NCBI GenBank assembly: GCA_958496175.1
Contig: OY292278.1
Location: 2,666,001 to 2,730,000, forward strand
DNA: 64,000 nucleotides
DNA from: Sisyra terminalis
Taxonomy: Eukaryota; Arthropoda; Insecta; Neuroptera; Sisyridae
Direction: 5' to 3'
The notes under the pieces were generated by a model. The model had not been told where the DNA came from and ran no database searches. It saw nothing but the letters and a program-made list of their open reading frames with translations. The position numbers and the translations under genes were made by a program. Positions 22,834 through 36,415 of this stretch are shown in pieces. How positions within the stretch are numbered: position 1 is the first letter of the stretch; each line of letters opens with the position of its first letter.

Positions 22834-24870
22834 GTGGACGTCCTGTTACCCACAGGAAGAAAATTTCTTCCGATTGTAATTCAATAAAACGTCCCCTATC
22901 TTAATTTCTTGAGAAAACTAGGCGTTATTTTGAAAAATCGGCCATTAAACTGGCCTTATTTCAGACGGAAAATGGCATATCAATTTACGGCTCTAAAACT
23001 TTCCGATTTAAATTCCCGGCAAACTATTTCGAAAATAAATGTTTCTTTTTTTGAGAACGTGGAGAAAGATTCAAACATTAATATTCAAATAGACTATAGC
23101 AAAAAAAAACCATCCCTTATATCCGGTTTTTCCCAATTTAAATTGGCCTTGTTTTAGCTTTGAAATGGAATTGTGGACGTCCTGTTACCCACAGGAAGAA
23201 AATTTCTTCCGATTGTAATTCAATAAAACGTCCCTTATCTTAATTTCTTGAGAAAACTAGGCCTTATTTTGAAAAATCGGCCATTAAAGTGGCCTTATTT
23301 CAGACGGTAAATGTCAAATCCATTTACGGCTCTAAAACTTCCCGGATTAAATTCCCGTCAAAGTATCCCGATACATTAATGTTTCTTTTTTTGAGAACGT
23401 GGAGAAAGATTTAAGCATTAATATTCAATCAGACTATAGCAAAAGAAAACATCCCTTATATCCGGTTTTTCCCAATTTAAATTGGCCTTGTTTTAGCTTT
23501 GAAATGGAATTGTGGACGTCCTGTTACCCACAGGAAGAAAATTTCTATCGATTCTAATTCAATAAAACGTCCCTTATCCTAATTTCTTGAGAAAACTAAG
23601 CCTTATTTTGAAAAATCGGCCATTAAAGTGGCCTTATTTCAGACGGAAAATGTCATATCCATTTACGGCTCTAAAACTTCCCGGTTTAAATTCCCAGCAA
23701 ACTATCCCGATACATTAATGTTTCTTTTTTAGAGAACTTGGAGAAAGATTCAAACATTAATATTCAATCAGACTATAGCAAAAAAAAACCATCCCTTATA
23801 TCCGGTTTTTCCCAATTTAAATTGGCCTTGTTTTAGCTTTGAAATGGAATTGTGGACGTCCTGTTACCCACAGGAAGAAAATTTCTTCAAATTGTAATTC
23901 ACTTAAACGTCCCTAATCTTAATTTCTTGAGAAAACTAGGCCTTATTTTGAAAAATCTGTCATTAAACAGACCTTATTTCAGACGGAAAATGTCTCATCA
24001 ATTTACGGCTCTAAAACCTCCAGGTTGAAATTCCTGGCAAACTATCCTGATACATTAATGTTTCTTTTTTTGAGAACTTGGAGAAAGATTAAAACATTAA
24101 TATTCAATCTGACTATAGCAAAAAAAAACCATCCCTTATATCCGGTTTTTCCCAATTTAAATTGGCATTGTTTTAGCTTTGAAATGGAATTGTGGACGTC
24201 CTGTTACCCACAGGAAGAAAATTTTTTCCGATTGTAATTCAATAAAACGTCCCCAATCTTAATTTATTGGAAAAACTAGGCCTTATTTTGAAAAATCTGT
24301 CATTAAACAGGCCTTATTTCAGACGGAAAATGTCTCATCTATTTAAGGCTCTTAAACTTCCCGGTTTAAATTCCCGGCAAACTATCCCGATACATTAATG
24401 TTTCTTATTTTGAGAACGTGGAGAATGATTCAAACATTAATATTCAATCAGACTATAGCAAAAAAAAACCATCCCTTATATCCGGTTTTTCCCAATTTAA
24501 ATTGGCATTGTTTTAGCTTTGAAATGGAATTGTGGACTTCCTGTTACCCACAGGAAGAAAATTTTTTCCGATTGTAATTCAATAAAACGTCCCCAATCTT
24601 AATTTATTGGAAAAACTAGGCCTTATTTTGAAAAATCTGTCATTAAACAGGCCTTATTTCAGACGGAAAATGTCTCATCTATTTAAGGCTCTTAAACTTC
24701 CCGGTTTAAATTCCCGGCAAACTATCCCGATACATTAATGTTTCTTTTTTTGAGAGCTTGGAGAAAGATTCTAGCATTAATATTCAATTAAACTATGGCA
24801 AAAGAAACCATCCCTTATAACCGGTTTTTTCCAATTTAAATTGTCCTTGTTTTAGCTTTGAAATGGAATT
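22834..24870 (+). repeat. 6-monomer higher-order repeat, copy 2 (2037 bp)
   Basis: Anchors 22834, 23173, 23512, 23852, 24192 and 24532 repeat copy 1 with a constant offset of 2037 bp and identical internal spacing. All private markers of types a to f are present, including the rare GTGGACTTCC core of type f. The repeat ends sharply: the next monomer (24871) has TTTCTTACGATTG instead of type a. Confidence 0.9.
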
Positions 24871-27800
24871 GTGGACGTCCTGTTACCCACAGGAAGAAAA
24901 TTTCTTACGATTGTAATTCAATAAAACGTCCCTTATCTTAATTTCTTTAGAAAACTAGGCCTTATTTTGAAAAATCGGCCATTAAAGTGGCCTTATTTCA
25001 GACGGAAAATGACATATCCATTTACGGCTCTAAAACTTCCCGGTTTAAATTCCCAGCAAATTATCCCGATAAATTAATGTTTCTTTTTTTGAGAACTTGG
25101 AGAAAGATTCAAGCATTAATATTCAATCAGACTATAGCAAAAAAAAACCATCCCTTATATCCGGTTTTTCCGATTGAATTGGCCTTGTTTTAGCTTTGAA
25201 ATGGAATTGTGGACGTCCTGTTACCCACAGGAAGAAAATTTCTTCCGATTGTAATTCAATAAAACGTCCCTTATCTTAATTTCTTGAGAAAACTAGGCCT
25301 TATTTAGAACAATCGGCCATTAAAGTGGCCTTATTTCAGACGGAAAATGTCATATCCATTTACGGCTCTAAAACTTCCCGGTTTAAATTCCCAGCAAACT
25401 ATCCCGATAAATTAATGTTTCTTTTTTTGAGAACTTGGAGAAAGATTCAAACATTAATATTCAATCAGACTATAGCAAAAAAAAACCATCCCTTATATCC
25501 GGTTTTTCCCAATTTAAATTGGCCTTGTTTTAGCTTTGAAATGGAATTGTGGACGTCCTGTTACCCACAGGAAGAAAATTTCTTCCGATTGTAATTCAAT
25601 AAAACGTCCCTTATCTTAATTTTTTGAGAAAACTAGGCCTTATTTTGAAAAATCGGCCATTAAACTGGCCTTATTTCAGACGGAAAATGGCATATCAATT
25701 TACGGCTCTAAAACTTCCCGATTTAAATTCCCGGCAAACTATTTCGAAAATAAATGTTTCTTTTTTTGAGAACGTGGAGAAAGATTCAAACATTAATATT
25801 CAAATAGACTATAGCAAAAAAAAACCATCCCTTATATCCGGTTTTTCCCAATTTAAAATGGCCTTGTTTTAGCTTTGAAATGGAATTATGGACGTCCTGT
25901 TACCCACAGGAAGAAAATTTCTTCCGATTGTAATTCAATAAAACGTCCCTTATCTTAATTTCTTGAGAAAACTAGGCCTTATTTTGAAAAATCGGCCATT
26001 AAAGTGGCCTTATTTCAGACGGAAAATGTCATATCCATTTACGGCTCTAAAACTTCCCGGATTAAATTCCCGACAAAGTATCCCGATACATTAATGTTTC
26101 TTTTTTTGAGAACGTGGAGAAAGATTTAAGCATTAATATTCAATCAGACTATAGCAAAAGAAAACATCCCTTATATCCGGTTTTTCCCAATTTAAATTGG
26201 CCTTGTTTTAGCTTTGAAATGGAATTGTGGACGTCCTGTTACCCACAGGAAGAAAATTTCTATCGATTGTAATTCAATAAAACGTCCCTTATCCTAATTT
26301 CTTGAGAAAACTAAGCCTTATTTTGAAAAATCGGCCATTAAAGTGGCCTTATTTCAGACGGAAAATGTCATATCCATTTACGGCTCTAAAACTTCCCGGT
26401 TTAAATTCCCAGCAAACTATCCCGATACATTAATGTTTCTTTTTTAGAGAACTTGGAGAAAGATTCAAACATTAATATTCAATCAGACTATAGCAAAAAA
26501 AAACCATCCCTTATATCCGGTTTTTCCCAATTTAAATTGGCCTTGTTTTAGCTTTGAAATGGAATTGTGGACGTCCTGTTACCCACAGGAAGAAAATTTC
26601 TTCAAATTGTAATTCACTTAAACGTCCCTAATCTTAATTTCTTGAGAAAACTAGGCCTTATTTTGAAAAATCTGTCATTAAACAGACCTTATTTCAGACG
26701 GAAAATGTCTCATCAATTTACGGCTCTAAAACCTCCAGGTTGAAATTCCTGGCAAACTATCCTGATACATTAATGTTTCTTTTTTTGAGAACTTGGAGAA
26801 AGATTCAAACATTAATATTCAATCAGACTATAGCAAAAAAAAAACTATCCCTTATATCCGGTTTTTCCCAATTTAAATTGGCCATGTTTTAGCTTTGAAA
26901 TGGAATTGAGGACGTCCTGTTACCCACAGGAAGAAAATTTCTTCAAATTGTAATTCACTTAAACGTCCCTTATCTTAATTTCTTGAGAAAAGTAGGCCTT
27001 ATTTTGAAAAATCTGCCATTAAACTGGCCTTATTTCAGAAGGAAAATGTCACATCAATTTACGGCTCTAAAACTTCCCGGTTTAAATTCCCGGCAAACTA
27101 TCCCGATACATTAATGTTTCTTATTTTGAGAACGTGGAGAAAGATTCAAACATTAATAATCAATCAGACTATAGCAAAAAAAAACCATCCCTTATATCCG
27201 GTTTTTCCCAATTTAAATTGGCATTGTTTTAGCTTTGAAATGGAATTGTGGACGTCCTGTTACCCACAGGAAGAAAATTTTTTCCGATTGTAATTCAATA
27301 AAACGTCCCCAATCTTAATTTATTGGAAAAACTAGGCCTTATTTTGAAAAATCTGTCATTAAACAGGCCTTATTTCAGACGGAAAATGTCTCATCTATTT
27401 AAGGCCCTTAAACTTCCCGGTTTAAATTCCCGGCAAACTATCCCGATACATTAATGTTTCTTTTTTTAAGAGCTTGGAGAAAGATTCTAGCATTAATATT
27501 CAATTAAACTATGGCAAAAGAAACCATCCCTTATAACCGGTTTTTTCCAATTTAAATTGTCCTTGTTTTAGCTTTGAAATGGAATTGTGGACGTCCTGTT
27601 ACCCACAGGAAGAAAATTTCTTCCGATTGTAATTCAATAAAACGTCCCTTATCTTAATTTCTTTAGAAAACTAGGCCTTATTTTGAAAAATCGGCCATTA
27701 AAGTGGCCTTATTTCAGACGGAAAATGACATATCCATTTACGGCTCTAAAACTTCCCGGTTTAAATTCCCAGCAAATTATCCCGATAAATTAATGTTTCT

Positions 27801-28591
27801 TTTTTTGAGAACTTGGAGAAAGATTCAAGCATTAATATTCAATCAGACTATAGCAAAAAAAAACCATCCCTTATATCCGGTTTTTCCCAATTTAAATTGG
27901 CCTTGTTTTAGCTTTGAAATGGAATTGTGGACGTCCTGTTACCCACAGGAAGAAAATTTCTTCCGATTGTAATTCAATAAAACGTCCCTTATCTTAATTT
28001 CTTGAGAAAACTAGGCCTTATTTAGAACAATCGGCCATTAAAGTGGCCTTATTTCAGACGGAAAATGTCATATCCATTTACGGCTCTAAAACTTCCCGGT
28101 TTACATTCCCAGCAAACTATCCCGATAAATTAATGTTTCTTTTTTTAAAAACTTGGAGAAAGATTCAAACATTAATATTCAATCAGACTATAGCAAAAAA
28201 AAACCATCCCTTATATCCGGTTTTTCCCAATTTAAATTGACCTTGTTTTAGCTTTGAAATGGAATTGTGGGCGTCCTGTTACCCACAGGAAGAAAATTTC
28301 TTCCGATTGTAATTCAATAAAACGTCCCTTATCTTAATTTCTTTAGAAAACTAGGCCTTATTTTGAAAAATCGGCCATTAAAGTGGCCTTATTTCAGACG
28401 GAAAATGACATATCCATTTACGGCTCTAAAACTTCCCGGTTTAAATTCCCAGCAAATTATCCCGATAAATTAATGTTTCTTTTTTTGAGAACTTGGAGAA
28501 AGATTCAAACATTAATATTCAATCAGACTATAGCAAAAAAAACCATCCCTTATATCCGGTTTTTCCCAATTTAAATTGGCCTTGTTTTAGA
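24871..28591 (+). repeat. Degenerate third cycle of the 6-mer types and a 2716-bp long-range repeat
   Basis: Anchors 24871 to 28267. The order at 25549, 25888, 26227 and 26567 follows types a, b, c and d with substitutions. A hybrid monomer comes at 26908, then an f-like one at 27248 (ATTCTAGCATT, ACTATGGC). The pair at 24871 and 25209 recurs at 27587 and 27927, an offset of 2716-2718 bp, including the rare TTATTTAGAACAATCGGCC. Two cores carry private changes (ATGGACG at 25888, GAGGACG at 26908). One unit near 25170 has lost bases in the palindrome (TTCCGATTGAATTGG). Confidence 0.82.
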
Positions 28592-31500
28592 TTTGAAATG
28601 GAATTGTGGACGTCCTGTTACCCACAGGAAGAAAATTTCTACCGATTGAAATTCAAAAAAACGTCCCTTTTCTTAATTTCTTGAGAAAAATAAGCCTTAT
28701 TTTGAAAAATCGGCCATTAAAGTGGCCTTATTTCAGACGGAAAATGTCTCATCTATTTAAGGCTCTAAAACTTCCCGGTTTAAATTCCCTGCAAACTATC
28801 CCGATAAATTAATGTTTCTTTTTTTAGAACTTGGAGAAAGATTCAAACATTAATATTCAATCAGACTATAGCAAAAAAAAACCATCCCTTATATCCGGTT
28901 TTTCCCAATTTAAATTGGCCTTGTTTTAGCTTTGAAATGGAATTGTGGACGTCCTGTTACCCACAGGAAGAAAATTTCTTCAAATTGTAATTCAATAAAA
29001 CGTCCCTAATCTTAATTTCTTGAGAAAACTAGGCCTTATTTTGAAAAATCTGTCATTAAACAGACCTTATTTCAGACGGAAAATGTCTCATCAATTTACG
29101 GCTCTAAAACCTCCAGGTTGAAATTCCTGGCAAACTATCCTGATACATTAATGTTTCTTTTTTTGAGAACTTGGAGAAAGATTCAAACATTAATATTCAA
29201 TCAGACTATAGCAAAAAAAACCATCCCTTATATCCGGTTTTTCCCAATTTAAATTGGCATTGTTTTAGCTTTGAAATGAAATTGTGGACGTCCTGTTACC
29301 CACAGGAAGAAAATTTTTTCCGATTGTAATTCAATAAAACGTCCCCAATCTTAATTTATTGGAAAAACTAGGCCTTATTTTGAAAAATCTGTCATTAAAC
29401 AGGCCTTATTTCAGACGGAAAATGTCTCATCTATTTAAGGCCCTTAAACTTCCCGGTTTAAATTCCCGGCAAACTATCCCGATACATTAATGTTTCTTTT
29501 TTTGAGAGCTTGGAGAAAGATTCTAGCATTAATATTCAATTAAACTATGGCAAAAGAAACCATCCCTTATAACCGGTTTTTTCCAATTTAAATTGTCCTT
29601 GTTTTAGCTTTGAAATGGAATTGTGGACGTCCTGTTACCCACAGGAAGAAAATTTCTTCCGATTGTAATTCAATAAAACGTCCCTTATCTTAATTTCTTT
29701 AGAAAACTAGGCCTTATTTTGAAAAATCGGCCATTAAAGTGGCCTTATTTCAGACGGAAAATGACATATCCATTTACGGCTCTAAAACTTCCCGGTTTAA
29801 ATTCCCAGCTAATTATCCCGATAAATTAATGTTTCTTTTTTTGAGAACTTGGAGAAAGATTCAAACATTAATATTCAATCAGACTATAGCAAAAAAAACC
29901 ATCCCTTATATCCGGTTTTTCCCAATTTAAATTGGCCTTGTTTTAGCTTTGAAATGGAATTGTGGACGTCCTGTTACCCACAGGAAGAAAATTTCTTCAA
30001 ATTGTAATTCAATAAAACGTCCCTTATCTTAATTTCTTTAGAAAACTAGGCCTTATTTTGAAAAATCGGCCATTAAAGTGGCCTTATTTCAGACGGAAAA
30101 TGACATATCCATTTACGGCTCTAAAACTTCCCGGTTTAAATTCCTGGCAAACTATCCCGATACATTAATGTTTCTTTTTTTGAGAACTTGGAGAAAGATT
30201 CAAACATTAATATTCAATCAGACTATAGCAAAAAAAAAACCATCCCTTATATCCGGTTTTTCCCAATTTAAATTGGCCTTGTTTTAACTTTGAAATGGAA
30301 TTGTGGACGTTCTGTTACCCACAGGAAGAAAATTTCTACCGATTGAAATTCAAAAAAACGTCCCTTATCTTAATTTCTTTAGAAAACTAGGCCTTATTTT
30401 GAAAAATCGGCCATTAAAGTGGCCTTATTTCAGACGGAAAATGACATATCCATTTACGGCTCTAAAACTTCCCGGTTTAAATTCCCAGAAAACTATCCCG
30501 ATAAATTAATGTTTCTTTTTTTGAGAACTTGGAGATAGATTCAAACATTAATATTCAATCAGACTATAGCAAAAAAAAACCATCCCTTATATCCGGTTTT
30601 TCCCAATTTAAATTGGCCTTGTTTTAGCTTTGAAATGGAATTGTGGACGTCCTGTTACCCACAGGAAGAAAATTTCTACCGATTGAAATTCAAAAAAACG
30701 TCCCTTTTCTTAATTTCTTGAGAAAAATAAGCCTTATTTTGAAAAATCGGCCATTAAAGTGGCCTTATTTCAGACGGAAAATGTCTCATCTATTTAAGGC
30801 TCTAAAACTTCCCGGTTTAAATTCCCGGCAAACTATCCCGATAAATTAATGTTTCTTTTTTTGAGAACTTGGAGAAAGATTCAAACATTAATATTCAATC
30901 AGACTATAGCAAAAAAAAACCATCCCTTATATCCGGTTTTTCCCAATTTAAATTGGCCTTGTTTTAGCTTTGAAATGGAATTGTGGACGTCCTGTTACCC
31001 ACAGGAAGAAAATTTCTTCAAATTGTAATTCAATAAAACGTCCCTTATCTTAATTTCTTTAGAAAACTAGGCCTTATTTTGAAAAATCGGCCATTAAAGT
31101 GGCCTTATTTCAGACGGAAAATGACATATCCATTTACGGCTCTAAAACTTCCCGGTTTAAATTCCTGGCAAACTATCCCGATACATTAATGTTTCTTTTT
31201 TTGAGAACTTGGAGAAAGATTCAAACATTAATATTCAATCAGACTATAGCAAAAAAAAAACCATCCCTTATATCCGGTTTTTCCCAATTTAAATTGGCCT
31301 TGTTTTAACTTTGAAATGGAATTGTGGACGTCCTGTTACCCACAGGAAGAAAATTTCTACCGATTGAAATTCAAAAAAACGTCCCTTTTCTTAATTTCTT
31401 GAGAAAAATAAGCCTTATTTTGAAAAATCGGCCATTAAAGTGGCCTTATTTCAGACGGAAAATGTCTCATCTATTTAAGGCTCTAAAACTTCCCGGTTTA

Positions 31501-34500
31501 AATTCCCGGCAAACTATCCCGATAAATTAATGTTTCTTTTTTTGAGAACTTGGAGAAAGATTCAAACATTAATATTCAATCAGACTATAGCAAAAAAAAA
31601 CCATCCCTTATATCCGGTTTTTCCCAATTTAAATTGGCCTTGTTTTAACTTTGAAATGGAATTGTGGACGTTCTGTTACCCACAGGAAGAAAATTTCTAC
31701 CGATTGAAATTCAAAAAAACGTCCCTTATCTTAATTTCTTTAGAAAACTAGGCCTTATTTTGAAAAATCGGCCATTAAAGTGGCCTTATTTCAGACGGAA
31801 AATGACATATCCATTTACGGCTCTAAAACTTCCCGGTTTAAATTCCTGGCAAACTATCCCGATACATTAATGTTTCTTTTTTTGAGAACTTGGAGAAAGA
31901 TTCAAACATTAATATTCAATCAGACTATAGCAAAAAAAAAACCATCCCTTATATCCGGTTTTTCCCAATTTAAATTGGCCTTGTTTTAACTTTGAAATGG
32001 AATTGTGGACGTTCTGTTACCCACAGGAAGAAAATTTCTACCGATTGAAATTCAAAAAAACGTCCCTTATCTTAATTTCTTTAGAAAACTAGGCCTTATT
32101 TTGAAAAATCGGCCATTAAAGTGGCCTTATTTCAGACGGAAAATGACATATCCATTTACGGCTCTAAAACTTCCCGGTTTAAATTCCCAGAAAACTATCC
32201 CGATAAATTAATGTTTCTTTTTTTGAGAACTTGGAGATAGATTCAAACATTAATATTCAATCAGACTATAGCAAAAAAAAACCATCCCTTATATCCGGTT
32301 TTTCCCAATTTAAATTGGCCTTGTTTTAGCTTTGAAATGGAATTGTGGACGTCCTGTTACCCACAGGAAGAAAATTTCTTCAAATTGTAATTCAATAAAA
32401 CGTCCCTTATCTTAATTTCTTTAGAAAACTAGGCCTTATTTTGAAAAATCGGCCATTAAAGTGGCCTTATTTCAGACGGAAAATGACATATCCATTTACG
32501 GCTCTAAAACTTCCCGGTTTAAATTCCTGGCAAACTATCCCGATACATTAATGTTTCTTTTTTTGAGAACTTGGAGAAAGATTCAAACATTAATATTCAA
32601 TCAGACTATAGCAAAAAAAAAACCATCCCTTATATCCGGTTTTTCCCAATTTAAATTGGCCTTGTTTTAACTTTGAAATGGAATTGTGGACGTTCTGTTA
32701 CCCACAGGAAGAAAATTTCTACCGATTGAAATTCAAAAAAACGTCCCTTATCTTAATTTCTTTAGAAAACTAGGCCTTATTTTGAAAAATCGGCCATTAA
32801 AGTGGCCTTATTTCAGACGGAAAATGACATATCCATTTACGGCTCTAAAACTTCCCGGTTTAAATTCCCAGAAAACTATCCCGATAAATTAATGTTTCTT
32901 TTTTTGAGAACTTGGAGATAGATTCAAACATTAATATTCAATCAGACTATAGCAAAAAAAAACCATCCCTTATATCCGGTTTTTCCCAATTTAAATTGGC
33001 CTTGTTTTAGCTTTGAAATGGAATTGTGGACGTCCTGTTACCCACAGGAAGAAAATTTCTACCGATTGAAATTCAAAAAAACGTCCCTTTTCTTAATTTC
33101 TTGAGAAAAATAAGCCTTATTTTGAAAAATCGGCCATTAAAGTGGCCTTATTTCAGACGGAAAATGTCTCATCTATTTAAGGCTCTAAAACTTCCCGGTT
33201 TAAATTCCCGGCAAACTATCCCGATAAATTAATGTTTCTTTTTTTGAGAACTTGGAGAAAGATTCAAACATTAATATTCAATCAGACTATAGCAAAAAAA
33301 AACCATCCCTTATATCCGGTTTTTCCCAATTTAAATTGGCCTTGTTTTAGCTTTGAAATGGAATTGTGGACGTCCTGTTACCCACAGGAAGAAAATTTCT
33401 TCAAATTGTAATTCAATAAAACGTCCCTTATCTTAATTTCTTTAGAAAACTAGGCCTTATTTTGAAAAATCGGCCATTAAAGTGGCCTTATTTCAGACGG
33501 AAAATGACATATCCATTTACGGCTCTAAAACTTCCCGGTTTAAATTCCTGGCAAACTATCCCGATACATTAATGTTTCTTTTTTTGAGAACTTGGAGAAA
33601 GATTCAAACATTAATATTCAATCAGACTATAGCAAAAAAAAAACCATCCCTTATATCCGGTTTTTCCCAATTTAAATTGGCCTTGTTTTAACTTTGAAAT
33701 GGAATTGTGGACGTCCTGTTACCCACAGGAAGAAAATTTCTACCGATTGAAATTCAAAAAAACGTCCCTTTTCTTAATTTCTTGAGAAAAATAAGCCTTA
33801 TTTTGAAAAATCGGCCATTAAAGTGGCCTTATTTCAGACGGAAAATGTCTCATCTATTTAAGGCTCTAAAACTTCCCGGTTTAAATTCCCGGCAAACTAT
33901 CCCGATAAATTAATGTTTCTTTTTTTGAGAACTTGGAGAAAGATTCAAACATTAATATTCAATCAGACTATAGCAAAAAAAAACCATCCCTTATATCCGG
34001 TTTTTCCCAATTTAAATTGGCCTTGTTTTAGCTTTGAAATGGAATTGTGGACGTCCTGTTACCCACAGGAAGAAAATTTCTTCAAATTGTAATTCAATAA
34101 AACGTCCCTTATCTTAATTTCTTTAGAAAACTAGGCCTTATTTTGAAAAATCGGCCATTAAAGTGGCCTTATTTCAGACGGAAAATGACATATCCATTTA
34201 CGGCTCTAAAACTTCCCGGTTTAAATTCCTGGCAAACTATCCCGATACATTAATGTTTCTTTTTTTGAGAACTTGGAGAAAGATTCAAACATTAATATTC
34301 AATCAGACTATAGCAAAAAAAAAACCATCCCTTATATCCGGTTTTTCCCAATTTAAATTGGCCTTGTTTTAACTTTGAAATGGAATTGTGGACGTCCTGT
34401 TACCCACAGGAAGAAAATTTCTACCGATTGAAATTCAAAAAAACGTCCCTTATCTTAATTTCTTGAGAAAAATAAGCCTTATTTTGAAAAATCGGCCATT

Positions 34501-36415
34501 AAAGTGGCCTTATTTCAGACGGAAAATGTCTCATCTATTTAAGGCTCTAAAACTTCCCGGTTTAAATTCCCGGCAAACTATCCCGATAAATTAATGTTTC
34601 TTTTTTTGAGAACTTGGAGAAAGATTCAAACATTAATATTCAATCAGACTTTAGCAAAAAAAAACCATCCCTTATATCCGGTTTTTCCCAATTTAAATTG
34701 GCCTTGTTTTAACTTTGAAATGGAATTGTGGACGTCCTGTTACCCACAGGAAGAAAATTTCTACCGATTGAAATTCAAAAAAACGTCCCTTATCTTAATT
34801 TCTTGAGAAAAATAAGCCTTATTTTGAAAAATCGGCCATTAAAGTGGCCTTATTTCAGACGGAAAATGTCTCATCTATTTAAGGCTCTAAAACTTCCCGG
34901 TTTAAATTCCCGGCAAACAATCCCGATAAATTAATGTTTCTTTTTTTGAGAACTTGGAGAAAGATTCAAACATTAATATTCAATCAGACTATAGCAAAAC
35001 AAAAACCATCCCTTATATCCGGTTTTTCCCAATTTAAATTGGCCTTGTTTTAGCTTTGAAATGGAATTGTGGACGTCCTGTTACCCACAGGAAGAAAATT
35101 TCTTCAAATTGTAATTCACTTAAACGTCCCTAATCTTAATTTCTTGAGAAAACTAGGCCTTATTTTGAAAAATCTGTCATTAAACAGGCCTTATTTCAGA
35201 CGGAAAATGTCACGTCAATTTACGGCTCTAAAACTTCCAGGTTTAAATTCCCAGCAAACTATCCCGATAAATTAATGTTTCTTTTTTTGAGAACTTGGAG
35301 ATAGATTCAAACATTAATATTCAATCAGACTATAGCAAAAAAAAACCATCCCTTATATCCGGTTTTTCCCAATTTAAATTGGCCTTGTTTTAGCTTTGAA
35401 ATGGAATTGTGGACGTCCTGTTACCCACAGGAAGAAAATTTCTTCAAATTGTAATTCAATAAAACGTCCCTTATCTTAATTTCTTTAGAAAACTAGGCCT
35501 TATTTTGAAAAATCGGCCATTAAAGTGGCCTTATTTCAGACGGAAAATGTCTCATCTATTTAAGGCTCTAAAACTTCCCGGTTTAAATTCCCGGCAAACA
35601 ATCCCGATAAATTAATGTTTCTTTTTTTGAGAACTTGGAGAAAGATTCAAACATTAATATTCAATCAGACTATAGCAAAAAAAAAACCATCCCTTATATC
35701 CGGTTTTTCCCAATTTAAATTGGCCTTGTTTAAATTTTGAAATGGAATTGTGGACGTCCTGTTACCCACAGGAAGAAAATTTCTTCAAATTGTAATTCAC
35801 TTAAACGTCCGTAATCTTAATTACTTGAGAAAACTAGGCCTTATTTTGAAAAATCGGCCATTAAAGTGGCCTTATTTCAGACGGAAAATGACATATCCAT
35901 TTACGGCTCTAAAACTTCCCGGTTTAAATTCCCAGAAAACTATCCCGATAAATTAATGTTTCTTTTTTTGAGAACTTGGAGAAAGATTCAAACATTAATA
36001 TTCAATCAGACTATAGCAAAAAAAAACCATCCCTTATATCCGGTTTTTCCCAATTTAAATTGGCCTTGTTTTAGCATTGAAATGGAATTGTGGACGTCCT
36101 GTTACCCACAGGAAGAAAATTTCTTCCGATTGTAATTCAATAAAACGTCCCTTATCTTAATTTCTTGAGAAAACTAGGCCTTATTTTGAAAAATCGGCCA
36201 TTAAAGTGGCCTTATTTCAGACGGAAAATGTCATATCCATTTACGGCTCTAAAACTTCCCGGTTTAAATTCCCAGCAAACTATCCCGATACATTAATGTT
36301 TATTTTTTTGAGAACGTGGAGAAAGATTCAAACATTAATATTCAATCAGACTATAGCAAAAAAAAACCATCCCTTATATCCGGTTTTTCCCAATTTAAAT
36401 TGGCCTTGTTTTAGC
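28592..36415 (+). repeat. Large segmental duplication, copy 1 (23 monomers, 7824 bp)
   Basis: The block from about 28592 matches the following block at offset 7824 (7823 from anchor 33026 on) up to anchor 34047, then at offset 8504 from anchor 34388 to 36415. Shared private markers include TTTTTTTAGAACTTGG with a missing GA (28821), GAAATGAAATTG (29274), the type-f monomer at 29284 and GCAAAACAAAAACC near 34994. The interior 29962-34727 is built from three types: A (TTCTTCAAATTG, TTTAG, CCTGGC), B (GACGTTCTG, CCCAGAAAAC, GATAGATTC) and C (CCCTTTTC, GAAAAATAAGCC, TCTCATCTATTT), in the order A B C A C H B A B C A C A C' C', where H is a B/A hybrid. Confidence 0.9.

Noticed and set aside
31240..31262. 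A tract as a poly-A tail of a retroposed element
   Set aside because: The tract of 8-10 A lies at the same internal position of every monomer and alternates with AAAAGAAAA. It is part of the satellite unit.
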